Positions 25,709 to 34,935 of a stretch of DNA of 64,000 nt are shown piece by piece. The position numbers and the translations under genes are program-made. Position 1 is the first letter of the stretch. Each line of letters begins with the position of its first letter. Source of the stretch: Bdellovibrionaceae bacterium UBA6502 (lineage in GTDB: Bacteria; Bdellovibrionota; Bdellovibrionia; Bdellovibrionales; UBA840). The notes beneath the pieces were generated by a model. The model was given only the letters and a program-made list of their open reading frames with translations. It did no database searches and had not been told where the DNA came from. The DNA lies in assembly GCA_002436415.1 (NCBI GenBank), contig DJMA01000032.1, forward strand, positions 46,216 to 110,215, read 5' to 3'.

Positions 25709-28190
25709 TCGCTTCGTCTGCCTCTACTCCAGCAGCTTCATCTGCTTTCTGAGAATCAGTTACAGCGATGTCACTTACACATTCACCATCTTTTACGTTA
25801 AACAATCGAACCCCTTGCGTATTTCTACCAATGATAGAAACTTCGTTACAAGCCATTCGAATCACCATTCCTTTATCTGAAATGATTATCAAATCATTGT
25901 CGTCGTTAACATAACGAGTACCGATCACTGGGCCGGTCTTATCACTTGTCTTCTGAGCAATAATACCAACACCACCGCGGCTTTGAGTTCTGTACTCAGA
26001 TAGTTCCGTACGTTTTCCGTAACCTTTTTCTGTGACAATCAAAACATTTCCATTGGAGTCTTTTTCAAATACGGCCAATCCAACCACTTCGTCATCTTTA
26101 GCTAAGGTAATGCCTTTTACACCTCTAGCTGTACGTCCCATCGCTCTAACATTTGTTTCAGAGAAACGAATCGACATACCACTTTTCGTAGAAAGGAATA
26201 TATCACCAGCACCAGAAGATAATCTTACATCCATTAAGCTATCTTCAAGATCCGTTTTTAGAGCGATGATTCCATTCGCACGAGGACGTGAGAATTCTTT
26301 GATGGAAGTCTTTTTAATAATACCCGCTTTAGTAACAAACACTACATTTTCTTCCGTTTCAAAACTTTCAATTGGAAGAATAGCCATTACTTTTTCTTTA
26401 CCCTCTAACTGCACCACATTGTTAATGGATTTACCTTTAGAAGTTCTAGTACCTAATGGCAAACGGTGTACCTTCACCCAAAGTACTTTTCCTCTGTCAG
26501 TGAAAACCAACAATGTAGTATGGGTGTTCGCGACAAAGATATTAGAAATCACATCCTCTTCTCGAGTCTGCATTCCGGATAAACCTTTACCACCGCGTTT
26601 TTGTACTTTGTATTTATCGACTGGAATACGTTTGATGTAACCAGTTTGAGTTAATGTAACTACAACGTCTTCTTTAGTAATTAAGTCTTCGTCATCCATT
26701 TCTTCATCAGAACCTTGGATCGAAGTGCGTCTTTCATTACCGTAACGCTTTTTAATATCTTCTAGTTCAGCAACAATTAATTTATCAATTTCTTTAATGT
26801 CACCAAGAACCATTCTTAACCACTCAATCTTCTTCATTAAGTCAGCTAATTCAGCGATGATTTTCTCTCGCTCTAAACCAGTAAGCCTTTGTAGACGCAT
26901 ATCCAAAATGGCTTGTGCTTGAATTTCAGAAAAAGAAAACTTCTCAATTAAACCAGCTTTTGCAATGGCAGGTTCTTTGGAAGCTCTAATCAATGCAACG
27001 ATGGCATCGATTTGATCTAAGGCCATTTTTAGACCTTCTAAAATATGTGCTCTAGCTTCTGCTTTTTTCAGTTCGAAAATACAACGTTTCGTAACAACAT
27101 CTCTACGATGCTCTAAGAAGGCCGAAAGCATTTCTTTTAAATTAAAAGTTCTTGGTCGGCCATTTTTATCAAGAGCAAGCATGATGATGGAATAACTAAC
27201 TTGCAATTGAGTGTATTTAAACAAACGATTTAAAACTACGTTTGCATTTTCATTTCTTTTTAATTCGATTACGATACGAATTCCCTCACGAGAAGACTCA
27301 TCACGAATATCAGAAATTCCTTCTACTTTTTTATCTCGCACTAAACCAGCTATGCTTTCGATAAGCTTCGCTTTGTTTACTGCATAAGGAATTTCGGTAA
27401 CAATGATTGATTGCTTATCATTTTTACCTTCGACGATTTCCGCTACCGATTTAAGATAGATAATACCTCTACCCTTTTTATAAGCCTGATGGATACCTTT
27501 TCGACCGGCAATGATTCCAGAAGTTGGAAAATCAGGTCCTGGAATGATTTCCATTAACTCATCCACAGTTACTTCTGGGTTTTCAATGATCTTGAAAGTA
27601 CCATCAATAATTTCATTTAAATTGTGTGGCGGGATATTGGCTGCCATACCAACGGCAATACCTGTACTACCATTCACCATAAGGTTTGGATATTTCGCTG
27701 GTAGAACGGTCGGAATCATTAACGAGTCATCGTAGTTTGGTGAAAAAGAAACTGTTTCTTTATCAATTTCATCGATCAACTCTTCTGCCAAACGAGTCAT
27801 ACGTACTTCCGTATACCTCATTGCAGCTGCACTATCTCCATCGATAGAACCAAAGTTACCTTGACCATCAACCAATGGGTAACGCATTGAAAAGTCCTGA
27901 GCCAAACGAACAATGGCATCGTAAACGGCAGAGTCACCATGTGGGTGATATTTACCAATTACGTCACCAACAACACGAGCTGATTTTTTATAGGGCTTGT
28001 TGTGATAATTAGAAAGTTCGTTCATCGCAAAAAGAACTCGACGGTGAACAGGTTTTAAACCATCACGAACGTCAGGTAAAGCACGGCCAACAATTACACT
28101 CATAGAGTACTGTAGGTAGGCTTCCTTCATCTCGCTAGAGATTTCAAGATTAGTAATTTTATGATTTGGATTTTGGTTTTCAGATTCCAT
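25689..28190 (-). CDS. gyrA: DNA gyrase subunit A
   Basis: GyrA cleaves and reseals DNA in the A2B2 gyrase that introduces negative supercoils. This 833-residue protein has the catalytic Tyr126 in AAMRYTEVR, and the quinolone-determining region HPHGDSAVYDAIVR with Ser87 and Asp91 as in quinolone-sensitive enzymes. The C-terminal beta-pinwheel contains the GyrA box QKRGGKG, which separates gyrase from topoisomerase IV ParC. An acidic tail (about the last 20 residues) closes the protein. It lies 12 bp after gyrB and overlaps the TPR lipoprotein gene. Confidence 0.97.
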   Translation of the reverse strand: MESENQNPNHKITNLEISSEMKEAYLQYSMSVIVGRALPDVRDGLKPVHRRVLFAMNELSNYHNKPYKKSARVVGDVIGKYHPHGDSAVYDAIVRLAQDFSMRYPLVDGQGNFGSIDGDSAAAMRYTEVRMTRLAEELIDEIDKETVSFSPNYDDSLMIPTVLPAKYPNLMVNGSTGIAVGMAANIPPHNLNEIIDGTFKIIENPEVTVDELMEIIPGPDFPTSGIIAGRKGIHQAYKKGRGIIYLKSVAEIVEGKNDKQSIIVTEIPYAVNKAKLIESIAGLVRDKKVEGISDIRDESSREGIRIVIELKRNENANVVLNRLFKYTQLQVSYSIIMLALDKNGRPRTFNLKEMLSAFLEHRRDVVTKRCIFELKKAEARAHILEGLKMALDQIDAIVALIRASKEPAIAKAGLIEKFSFSEIQAQAILDMRLQRLTGLEREKIIAELADLMKKIEWLRMVLGDIKEIDKLIVAELEDIKKRYGNERRTSIQGSDEEMDDEDLITKEDVVVTLTQTGYIKRIPVDKYKVQKRGGKGLSGMQTREEDVISNIFVANTHTTLLVFTDRGKVLWVKVHRLPLGTRTSKGKSINNVVQLEGKEKVMAILPIESFETEENVVFVTKAGIIKKTSIKEFSRPRANGIIALKTDLEDSLMDVRLSSGAGDIFLSTKSGMSIRFSETNVRAMGRTARGVKGITLAKDDEVVGLAVFEKDSNGNVLIVTEKGYGKRTELSEYRTQSRGGVGIIAQKTSDKTGPVIGTRYVNDDNDLIIISDKGMVIRMACNEVSIIGRNTQGVRLFNVKDGECVSDIAVTDSQKADEAAGVEADEANEDTKH

Positions 28191-28202
28191 TAATGCCTCA
28201 AA

Positions 28203-30611
28203 TTATACGTCTAGTTCTTTAACCGATAATGCATTGTCTTCAATAAACTTTCTACGAGGAGCAACTTCTTCACCCATCAATACACTGAAAGTTTCATCAG
28301 CAGAAATCGCATCGTCTACTGTAATACGAAGTAAAGTTCTGTTCTCAGGATTTAGAGTTGTTTCCCAAAGCTGTTCTGGGTTCATCTCTCCTAGTCCTTT
28401 ATAACGTTGTACGTAAATTCCTTTTTTACTTACTTCGATTACAAATTCGCGGAAATCTTTGTAGCTATCAAACTTAACGCCTTCTTGATCTTCAATTTCA
28501 ATTGGAAGAGAAGCTTTGTTCGTCATTCCCTGATAAAGTTCGTAAATTTCTTTAAATTCAGATGAGCTAAGCTCTTCAAAATCAAAAACATTTTTAGTGT
28601 TAACACCATAGCGATGTAAATTTAAAACCAACTTATTAGTGGAATGCTCAGTGTCTTCAGTGATTTCATAAGAAGCTTCACTGATGTCATTTGGTCTTTC
28701 TGCTTCAATAAATTTAACCACATCATCAAAAAGAGCAGTAAGTTTTGTTTTGTCTTTTAATGTGTTTTCTAAGTCTTGGTCTTTACTAACAATGTAATTC
28801 AAAACTTCCGTGTTGAAACGGTTTGATAATTTATGAACGTAAGAATAATAAGAATCAATTCCTTGAATTAATCCTTTCATATCATCTTTTGAAAGATTTT
28901 GGTCTTTGATTTTAGCGCCACTAGCACCCTGCTCTAAAAGATAATCAGTTAAAGAGTTTTCATCTTTAAGATAAACTTCCGAGTTACCTTTTTTAGCGCG
29001 GTAAAGAGGTGGTTGAGCAACGTAAACATAACCTCTCTCAATCGCTTCAGGAAGTTGGCGATAAAGGAAAGTTAATAGAAGAGTTCGAATGTGAGATCCA
29101 TCCACATCGGCATCTGTCATGATGATGATTTTGTGATAACGAATTTTATCAACACTAACATTGTCTTTACCGATCCCAGTACCAAAAGCAGAGATCATCA
29201 TTTTAATTTCATCACTTTGCAGGATACGATCAAAACGAGCTTTCTCAACATTTAAAATTTTACCTTTCAAAGGTAAAACCGCTTGAGTCTTTCTATCACG
29301 TGCTTGTTTTGCAGAACCACCTGCGGAATCTCCCTCCACCAGGTAGATTTCACATTTGGATGGATCTTTTTCCTGACAGTCAGCCATTTTTCCTGGGAGA
29401 CCACCACCATCTAAAGCAGATTTTCTTCGAGTTAATTCACGAGCTTTTCTTGCAGCGATTCGAGCACGAGCTGAATCTACACATTTTCCAATGATTGATT
29501 TAGCTGCCCCTGGGTTACGATCTAACCAGTCAGCAAGCTTATCGTTCATCAAACTTTCCACTGCACTTTTTGCTTCACTAGTTCCTAGCTTTGTTTTTGT
29601 CTGACCTTCAAACTGAGGGTCTGGAACTTTAACGGAAATAATAGCTGTTAAACCTTCACGAATGTCATCGCCATCAAGGTTTGCATTTTTTAAATCTTTA
29701 AGAAGTTTTTTATTATTCGCATAAGAGTTCACGCAACGAGTAAGTGCTGCACGAAAACCAACTAAATGCGTTCCACCTTCACGAGTGTTGATGTTGTTAC
29801 AATATGTGTGAATGCTCTCAGCATAAGAATCATTCCACTGCATTGCCACTTCCACTTCGATGTCATCTTTGTTGCCGCTAAAAGCAAGTACATCGTTCAA
29901 AGTTTTCTTTGACGAGTTTAAATGAGTTACGAATTGTGAAAGACCATCGGTAAATTGAAATTCTTCTTTCTTAGAACTTCTTTCATCGATCAAGGTAATA
30001 TGTAAACCAGCATTCAAGAAAGCTAGTTCGCGAAATCTCTTGGATAAAGTTTCAAAAGAGAAACTTAATTCTTTGTCTTGGAAAATTTGACGATCAGGAC
30101 GGAAAGTAATTTTCGTTCCTGTTTTATCAGTTTCACCAAGTTCTTCTAAAGGACCTTCCGGAACACCACGTGCGTATTTTTGACGCCATAGTTTACCTTC
30201 ACGTTTAATTTCAGCACTACAAGAACTTGATAGAGCGTTCACAACCGAAACACCCACACCATGCAAACCACCTGAAACTTTGTAAGAATCATTATCGAAT
30301 TTACCACCGGCATGTAAAACGGTCATAACAATTTCAAGTGCAGACTTTCCACCTTTGTGAGCTGCAATCGGAATACCACGTCCGTTATCTTCTACCGAAA
30401 TGGATTCATCCGCTTTCACTGTGATAGTGATATGAGTACAATGTCCAGCTAATGCTTCATCGACTGAGTTATCGACAATCTCCCAAACTAAATGGTGATA
30501 ACCTCTGATCGTCGTATCACCGATATACATCCCTGGTCTTTTTCTTACCGCTTCAAGTCCTTCAAGAACCTGAATCGATCCGGCATCATAGGAATTCGTT
30601 TCTTGACTCAT
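28203..30611 (-). CDS. gyrB: DNA gyrase subunit B
   Basis: GyrB is the ATPase subunit of gyrase. This protein of 802 residues carries the GHKL ATP site (EIVDNSVDEALAG, DNGRGIP, GGLHGVGVSVVNALS), the transducer domain, and the TOPRIM metal site with EGDSAGGSAKQ and DADVDGSHI. The long C-terminal form with an insert is the Gram-negative type. I chose the ATG at 30611, preceded by GGAGAG at 8 bp, rather than the GTG at 30617. Its start overlaps the end of recF by 26 bp and gyrA follows 12 bp later, so recF, gyrB and gyrA are co-transcribed. Confidence 0.97.
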   Translation of the reverse strand: MSQETNSYDAGSIQVLEGLEAVRKRPGMYIGDTTIRGYHHLVWEIVDNSVDEALAGHCTHITITVKADESISVEDNGRGIPIAAHKGGKSALEIVMTVLHAGGKFDNDSYKVSGGLHGVGVSVVNALSSSCSAEIKREGKLWRQKYARGVPEGPLEELGETDKTGTKITFRPDRQIFQDKELSFSFETLSKRFRELAFLNAGLHITLIDERSSKKEEFQFTDGLSQFVTHLNSSKKTLNDVLAFSGNKDDIEVEVAMQWNDSYAESIHTYCNNINTREGGTHLVGFRAALTRCVNSYANNKKLLKDLKNANLDGDDIREGLTAIISVKVPDPQFEGQTKTKLGTSEAKSAVESLMNDKLADWLDRNPGAAKSIIGKCVDSARARIAARKARELTRRKSALDGGGLPGKMADCQEKDPSKCEIYLVEGDSAGGSAKQARDRKTQAVLPLKGKILNVEKARFDRILQSDEIKMMISAFGTGIGKDNVSVDKIRYHKIIIMTDADVDGSHIRTLLLTFLYRQLPEAIERGYVYVAQPPLYRAKKGNSEVYLKDENSLTDYLLEQGASGAKIKDQNLSKDDMKGLIQGIDSYYSYVHKLSNRFNTEVLNYIVSKDQDLENTLKDKTKLTALFDDVVKFIEAERPNDISEASYEITEDTEHSTNKLVLNLHRYGVNTKNVFDFEELSSSEFKEIYELYQGMTNKASLPIEIEDQEGVKFDSYKDFREFVIEVSKKGIYVQRYKGLGEMNPEQLWETTLNPENRTLLRITVDDAISADETFSVLMGEEVAPRRKFIEDNALSVKELDV

Positions 30612-31776
30612 ATTCACTGCTCTCCATTCCAGTCAATTGCTGCAATTTTTCTTCGCTAATCTTTCCGCGTTCAATTTTGAAGAGTTTCATATTTTCCGAG
30701 TTTGATAAGTTACTAGAACCAAGCTCTGTAGTAGTTACAAAAGTTTGCGCTTTATATTCTTTCAAAAAGCCTACTAGAAAACTTCGTTTTTCCTCATCCA
30801 ACTCGGATAACACATCATCCAATAAAAGTAGCGGGAAGACCCCATAGCGTGCGTTATAATACACGATTTGAGCTATTTTGAAACTCAAAATTAAGGCTCT
30901 TTGCTGCCCCTGCGAACAAAAGTAGCGAGAATCATTGTCGTTGTATTGAATGATCACGTCATGTTTGTGTGGTCCGAACAAGCTACCACCGCTTGCTATT
31001 TCAGCAAAACGTAGCTCTTCGGCTCTCTCTTGCAATCTATGGCCAATTTTATCCAGTGAATCCCCAGTTACATCCACATCGGAAACTAGATATTGCATGG
31101 AAACTTTTGCTTTTGTCCCACTAATTCGTTGCATGCATTTGTTGAAAAAGTTGTGGATATCCTTGATAGCTTGAACGCGCAGCATTGTTACATCGGTACA
31201 TAGTCGGTAATATGTGTGATTCAAACTATCAAAAAGCGCTTCAAATTCATCAAGATAGATTTTTTCCTTTTTGTAATCCTTCAAAAGATGATTTCTGTTT
31301 TTTAAAGCTTTCGAAAAATCAGTTAAGGTTTGAATTTTGTCTGGACGATATAAACAAATCCATTCATCCAACAAATTTCTTCTTTCATCCGGACCAGATT
31401 TAATTGCTGATAAACTTTCTGGACTAAAAGTGATGATTGGAAATTTTCTTTGAATCAAATTACTTGAAGTTTTCTTTTGATTTAAAAAATGAAATTTACT
31501 TTGTTCTTTGATTTGAAATTCTAGGCTTTGGTTAACCACATTATTCACAAGTTTACCCCCAACAGCACATTGAGCTGTGTGGGTATCTTTGTTGATGATG
31601 TGAATATTTTTAAATGGCCGAAAACTTTTTCCACTAGTTAAAAGTGAAATGGCTTCTAGAATATTACTTTTACCCTGACCATTGTTTCCGACGAAAACAT
31701 TTAAGCCAGGGCTAAGATGAATTTTTGTATTCTCTAAGTTTCGAAAGTTTACAAAACCAAGATAATCAAAATACAT
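30586..31776 (-). CDS. recF: DNA replication and repair protein RecF
   Basis: RecF is an SMC-like ATPase that loads RecA at single-strand gaps. This protein of 396 residues has Walker A GNNGQGKSNILEA in the first 50 residues, an SGG-type signature region and the Walker B/D-loop LLLDDVLSELD near residue 320. It is a little longer than the usual 360, mainly at the C-terminus. The ATG overlaps the dnaN stop (TAATG), which fixes the start at 31776. The order dnaN-recF-gyrB is the classical origin arrangement. Confidence 0.95.
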   Translation of the reverse strand: MYFDYLGFVNFRNLENTKIHLSPGLNVFVGNNGQGKSNILEAISLLTSGKSFRPFKNIHIINKDTHTAQCAVGGKLVNNVVNQSLEFQIKEQSKFHFLNQKKTSSNLIQRKFPIITFSPESLSAIKSGPDERRNLLDEWICLYRPDKIQTLTDFSKALKNRNHLLKDYKKEKIYLDEFEALFDSLNHTYYRLCTDVTMLRVQAIKDIHNFFNKCMQRISGTKAKVSMQYLVSDVDVTGDSLDKIGHRLQERAEELRFAEIASGGSLFGPHKHDVIIQYNDNDSRYFCSQGQQRALILSFKIAQIVYYNARYGVFPLLLLDDVLSELDEEKRSFLVGFLKEYKAQTFVTTTELGSSNLSNSENMKLFKIERGKISEEKLQQLTGMESSEYESRNEFL

Positions 31777-32888
31777 TACAGTCTCATAGGCATAATCACA
31801 CAACGGTAATCTGGGTCATGTGATGGACGAATTAATGCCGGTGATAGTTGATCATTCAATTCAATATCAACCGTGTCATCATTGATAGAGTTTAAAACAT
31901 CCATCAAGTACTTCGCGTTAAAGCCAATCTTTAATTCTTCACCAGCATAGTTTACTTCGATTTCTTCTTTCGCATCACCTAGCTCCGGGTTATTAGAAGA
32001 AATTTCCATAGATCCGTTATGAAAATTTAAAGTAATCCCTTTTGACTTTTGATTGGATAATAACGAAACCCTTTTTAAACAAGAAAGCATCTCATCTTTC
32101 GATACGGTTGCTTTTTGTTTTAAGTTTTGTGGAATAAGCTGTGAATAGTTTGGATATTTTCCTTCGATTAATCTTACCATCAAAATTGTATTGTCGTTTT
32201 TAACAATCAGTTGAGAACCTTCAATGGCAAAACTCAGATCCGCCGATACATCCAACATCTTTCGAATTTCATTCAAACCTTTACGAGGAATAATTACTCC
32301 AGAAGAATTTTTTGCGGAGTTTCCTTTTGTAGGAATTCGATCAACCAAACTTAATCTGTGTCCGTCAGTTGAAACCATTCGATAAGTGTTAGACTCATTT
32401 CCTTGGTTTTCAAAATACACACCGTTTAAGTGATAGCGAGTCTCATCATTGGAAACACTGTAAATTGTTTTTTCAATCATCTCTTTCAAGATGTCAGAAG
32501 ATACTTCTAAAAATTCATTTGTGGAAAAAGTTGGGAATACTGGGTATTCCTCAGCACCAATCCCTACGATATTAAATCTACTTTTGTTTTGAGTTAGCTC
32601 TAACCAGTTATTGTCTTTTTTGGTTAAGTGAATTTCTCCTTCAGGTAATTCTTTAACGATATCAAAAAGATTTTTTGCACTAACTGCTACTTTACCTTCT
32701 TGATCAATTCCTGCTGATACTGCATCTGTTAAGCTAACTTCCAAATCTGTTGCAAAGATTTTTAATTCACTTCCTGTTGCTTCCAATAAAACATTGATCA
32801 ATACAGGCATTGTATTTCTTTTCTCTACAATATTTTGTGTTTTAGATAACAAGTTTAAAAGAGCTTCTTTATTGATGCTTAACTTCAT
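31776..32888 (-). CDS. dnaN: DNA polymerase III beta sliding clamp
   Basis: DnaN forms the ring that tethers DNA polymerase III to DNA. The mature 370-residue length is standard. It begins MKLSINKEALLNLL, and the three clamp domains follow, with EYPVFPTF and YHLNGVYFE in the middle and the closing RCVIMPMRL typical of the family C-terminus. I placed the start at ATG 32888, with AGAGGG upstream; a longer in-frame start at 32996 would read through the AT-rich unwinding element and TAG repeats of the origin. Its 3' end overlaps recF by one base. Confidence 0.96.
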   Translation of the reverse strand: MKLSINKEALLNLLSKTQNIVEKRNTMPVLINVLLEATGSELKIFATDLEVSLTDAVSAGIDQEGKVAVSAKNLFDIVKELPEGEIHLTKKDNNWLELTQNKSRFNIVGIGAEEYPVFPTFSTNEFLEVSSDILKEMIEKTIYSVSNDETRYHLNGVYFENQGNESNTYRMVSTDGHRLSLVDRIPTKGNSAKNSSGVIIPRKGLNEIRKMLDVSADLSFAIEGSQLIVKNDNTILMVRLIEGKYPNYSQLIPQNLKQKATVSKDEMLSCLKRVSLLSNQKSKGITLNFHNGSMEISSNNPELGDAKEEIEVNYAGEELKIGFNAKYLMDVLNSINDDTVDIELNDQLSPALIRPSHDPDYRCVIMPMRL

Positions 32889-33138
32889 GCTTTTTCCCTC
32901 TCTATATATATCTAATTCTCTATATATATATTCTAGTAGTAGTAGTAGGTCCCGTGGATTACCGGGTTTTATATCTAAATACTTAAAATTACTCAATAAA
33001 TAATGTGGAAATCTTCAGGGATAATTTGCCGTCTAATTTTTAAAAATTGTGAATAACTACAATCCCCAATTTAGCCAACAAGCCTTTCCACAGACTTATC
33101 GACTATCCATATTCACAGTCCTGTTAAGTTGTGGATAC
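32889..33138. other. Probable replication origin oriC, dnaA-dnaN intergenic region
   Basis: The gap between dnaN and dnaA (32889-33112, extending into the dnaA 3' end) has an AT-rich block with two copies of CTCTATATATAT (about 32899-32931), a TAG trinucleotide array, and several DnaA-box-like sites. The latter are CGTGGATTA (32953-32961), TGTGGAAAT (33004-33012), TGTGAATAA (33048-33056), CTTTCCACA (33084-33092), ATATTCACA (33109-33117) and TGTGGATAC (33130-33138), each one or two mismatches from TGTGGATAA or its complement. Genes to either side point outward. This is the best oriC candidate in the window. Confidence 0.75.
32934..32961 (+). promoter_or_regulatory. DnaA-trio array with adjacent GC-rich spacer and DnaA box
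   Basis: Five consecutive TAG trinucleotides (32934-32948) are followed by a GC-rich GTCCC and then the DnaA box CGTGGATTA (32953-32961). An AT-rich block lies directly 5' of the TAG array. This order, AT-rich DNA, TAG trios, GC spacer and DnaA box, is that of the basal unwinding system described for bacterial origins, in which DnaA multimers bind the trio strand. The match is from sequence; activity is inferred. Confidence 0.7.
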
Positions 33139-34546
33139 GGTTCTGTAACTCATCGATATCTTTACGTAAATCAGAATTTGTAACCAGTTGACTCTCGATT
33201 CTTTTGATCGCATTGATCACAGTGGAGTGATCTTTACCACCAAAGGCTCTACCGATATCTTGCAAGCTCTTATCTAAATGCTTTTTAGTTAAAAACATTG
33301 CTGCTTGCCTAGCCACAACTAGAGGCTTACTGCGGTTGCTTGATTTAAGGTCATTTAATTTTACCTTATAATGTTCGCTCACCATTTTTTGAATATCTTG
33401 AATAGTCACAGCACTTGCTTCACTGGCGTGATTAGCCAAAACCTTCTTGGCTAGATCTAAGTTAATAGGTAAACCCTGTAGTTCTGTGTACATTTTTAGC
33501 TTATTAAGGTTTCCTTCCAATTCACGAATACTTCTCTTTGAAATCTTCGCGATAAAAGAAATCACATCTTCAGGCATTTTTATGCCCTTTTGCTCTGCTT
33601 TATACCTTAAAATAGCCGTTCTGGTTTCTAGATCAGGCATTTGAATGTCTGCAATAACACCCCACTCTAAACGAGTACGAATCCGATCCGCTAAACCATT
33701 GATATCTTTAGGCATTCTATCAGATGCTACGACAACCTGTTTATCACGCTCTAATAGATCGTTTAGGGTATAGAAAAACTCTTCCTGAACCGCTTCACCA
33801 CGCCCTAGAATTTGAATGTCATCCACTAAGAAAACATCAGCATGACCACGATAGGTTTTACGGAACTCATCCATTTTCCTGTGTCTTAACGCAGAGATAC
33901 AGTCATTCATAAATCTCTCTGCTGAAATATAAGTGATTGTGTATTCAGGAAACTTATGTCGAATGTGGTTTCCAACAGCATTCAATAAGTGAGTTTTACC
34001 CATACCAGTAGGCCCACTAATAAATAGAGGGTTATAACCACCTCTAATTCCTGGCTTTTCTGCAATATTGTAGCAGGCAGCATGGGCAAACTCGTTATTT
34101 CGTCCCACAACAAATGTGGAAAATAGGTACTCAGTATTTAATTTATCACGCCCACGATCAGGAGATTTTGGATTTGATGCGAAATAGTCTTTATTTATTT
34201 CTTCTACTGTAATGCTGTTTGATGGTGGCTCATAAACTTCAGGGCCAGCTGGAGCTACCTGATTTACGGCCCCAGACTCACCAGTGATTATTAACTCAAC
34301 CTGAAAAGGTCCGCCATAAACACCTGAAATCTCTTGGCAAATTCTATCCAAAAGGTTTTCACTAATCCAGTATTTGTGTAATTCATTAGGCACACCCAAT
34401 AAAAAACATTTACCGTTAGATCTCTCTTCAACACTCTTTAATATAGTTGGCTCAAACCAGGTTTGAAGCAGCTTATTACTAGAGTTTTTAGCTTTTAGAT
34501 TCTCTTTAATTGTATTCCAGAACATTTGGTCTTGGTTATTCAACAT
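33113..34546 (-). CDS. dnaA: Chromosomal replication initiator DnaA
   Basis: DnaA binds DnaA boxes and unwinds oriC. This 477-residue protein has the N-terminal interaction domain (residues 1-85), a linker, the AAA+ domain with Walker A GPTGMGKT (178-185) and Walker B VFLVDDIQIL, and the C-terminal DNA-binding domain with the DnaA signature FGGKDHSTVINAIKR. The first gene of the minus-strand run, it is separated from dnaN by the probable origin. Its upstream region has a divergent promoter pair with rpmH. The start ATG at 34546 has GGAAAG upstream. Confidence 0.97.
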   Translation of the reverse strand: MLNNQDQMFWNTIKENLKAKNSSNKLLQTWFEPTILKSVEERSNGKCFLLGVPNELHKYWISENLLDRICQEISGVYGGPFQVELIITGESGAVNQVAPAGPEVYEPPSNSITVEEINKDYFASNPKSPDRGRDKLNTEYLFSTFVVGRNNEFAHAACYNIAEKPGIRGGYNPLFISGPTGMGKTHLLNAVGNHIRHKFPEYTITYISAERFMNDCISALRHRKMDEFRKTYRGHADVFLVDDIQILGRGEAVQEEFFYTLNDLLERDKQVVVASDRMPKDINGLADRIRTRLEWGVIADIQMPDLETRTAILRYKAEQKGIKMPEDVISFIAKISKRSIRELEGNLNKLKMYTELQGLPINLDLAKKVLANHASEASAVTIQDIQKMVSEHYKVKLNDLKSSNRSKPLVVARQAAMFLTKKHLDKSLQDIGRAFGGKDHSTVINAIKRIESQLVTNSDLRKDIDELQNRIHNLTGL

Positions 34547-34648
34547 ATGCTTTCCATTTTTTGACTAGTCAATATCCCCAAATAAGTACCCAAATGACTA
34601 CGCAAACTCAAGAAATGATAAAAGAATTGGGTATTTTACTCTGTGCTG

Positions 34649-34677
34649 TCTATATCAGCTTTTCAAAGTTTGTTCAA
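34649..34677 (-). promoter_or_regulatory. Candidate sigma-70 type promoter of dnaA
   Basis: On the minus strand TTGAAC (34677-34672) and TATAGA (34654-34649) are separated by exactly 17 bp, about 100 bp upstream of dnaA. Each hexamer matches four of six consensus bases. Not experimentally supported. Confidence 0.4.
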
Positions 34678-34681
34678 ACAC

Positions 34682-34710
34682 TTGACATAACTAGGTGCCT
34701 TATGTTTTAT
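34682..34710 (+). promoter_or_regulatory. Candidate sigma-70 type promoter of rpmH
   Basis: A perfect -35 TTGACA (34682-34687) and a 17-bp spacer precede a -10 TTTTAT (34705-34710, four of six). It lies 73 bp upstream of rpmH and back to back with the dnaA promoter candidate, so the two units may compete or be co-regulated. Confidence 0.5.
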
Positions 34711-34782
34711 AGCCTTTCCAATAAATTTGGAGTGTAATTGGCCCTTTGACGTAAATTAGTCGTATTTGTAGGAGCAGAGAGA

Positions 34783-34932
34783 ATGAAACGTACATATCAA
34801 CCAAGCCGTAAAAAAAGAAAAACATCCCACGGATTCAGAAGTCGTATGGCAACGAAGTCTGGTCGTGACGTATTATCTAGAAGAAGAGCAAAAGGTCGTA
34901 AGAGATTAACTGTTACTACTGGTGGCAAGTAA
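34783..34932 (+). CDS. rpmH: 50S ribosomal protein L34
   Basis: This 49-residue, very basic protein begins MKRTYQPSRKKRKTSHGF and has RMATKSGRDVLSRRRAKGR, the hallmark of L34, a small component of the large ribosomal subunit. AGGAG lies 10 bp before the ATG. It is followed after 3 bp by rnpA, then yidD and yidC, the near-universal rpmH-rnpA-yidD-yidC order next to dnaA. Its length is normal. Confidence 0.97.
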   Translation: MKRTYQPSRKKRKTSHGFRSRMATKSGRDVLSRRRAKGRKRLTVTTGGK

Positions 34933-34935
34933 TCC

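Noticed and set aside
26032..26640. Long open frame (202 codons) on the plus strand inside gyrA
   Set aside because: It is antisense to a perfectly conserved gyrA region, has no ribosome site and no recognisable domain; it is a shadow of gyrA codons.
32934..32948. TAG trinucleotides as a meaningless microsatellite
   Set aside because: Position between an AT-rich block and a GC spacer plus DnaA box, in the dnaA-dnaN gap, fits a DnaA-trio element much better than chance.
32889..32996. Longer dnaN start giving an extra 36 residues
   Set aside because: The extension would be encoded by the AT-rich unwinding element and TAG repeats and does not resemble any beta clamp; the ATG at 32888 has a ribosome site.
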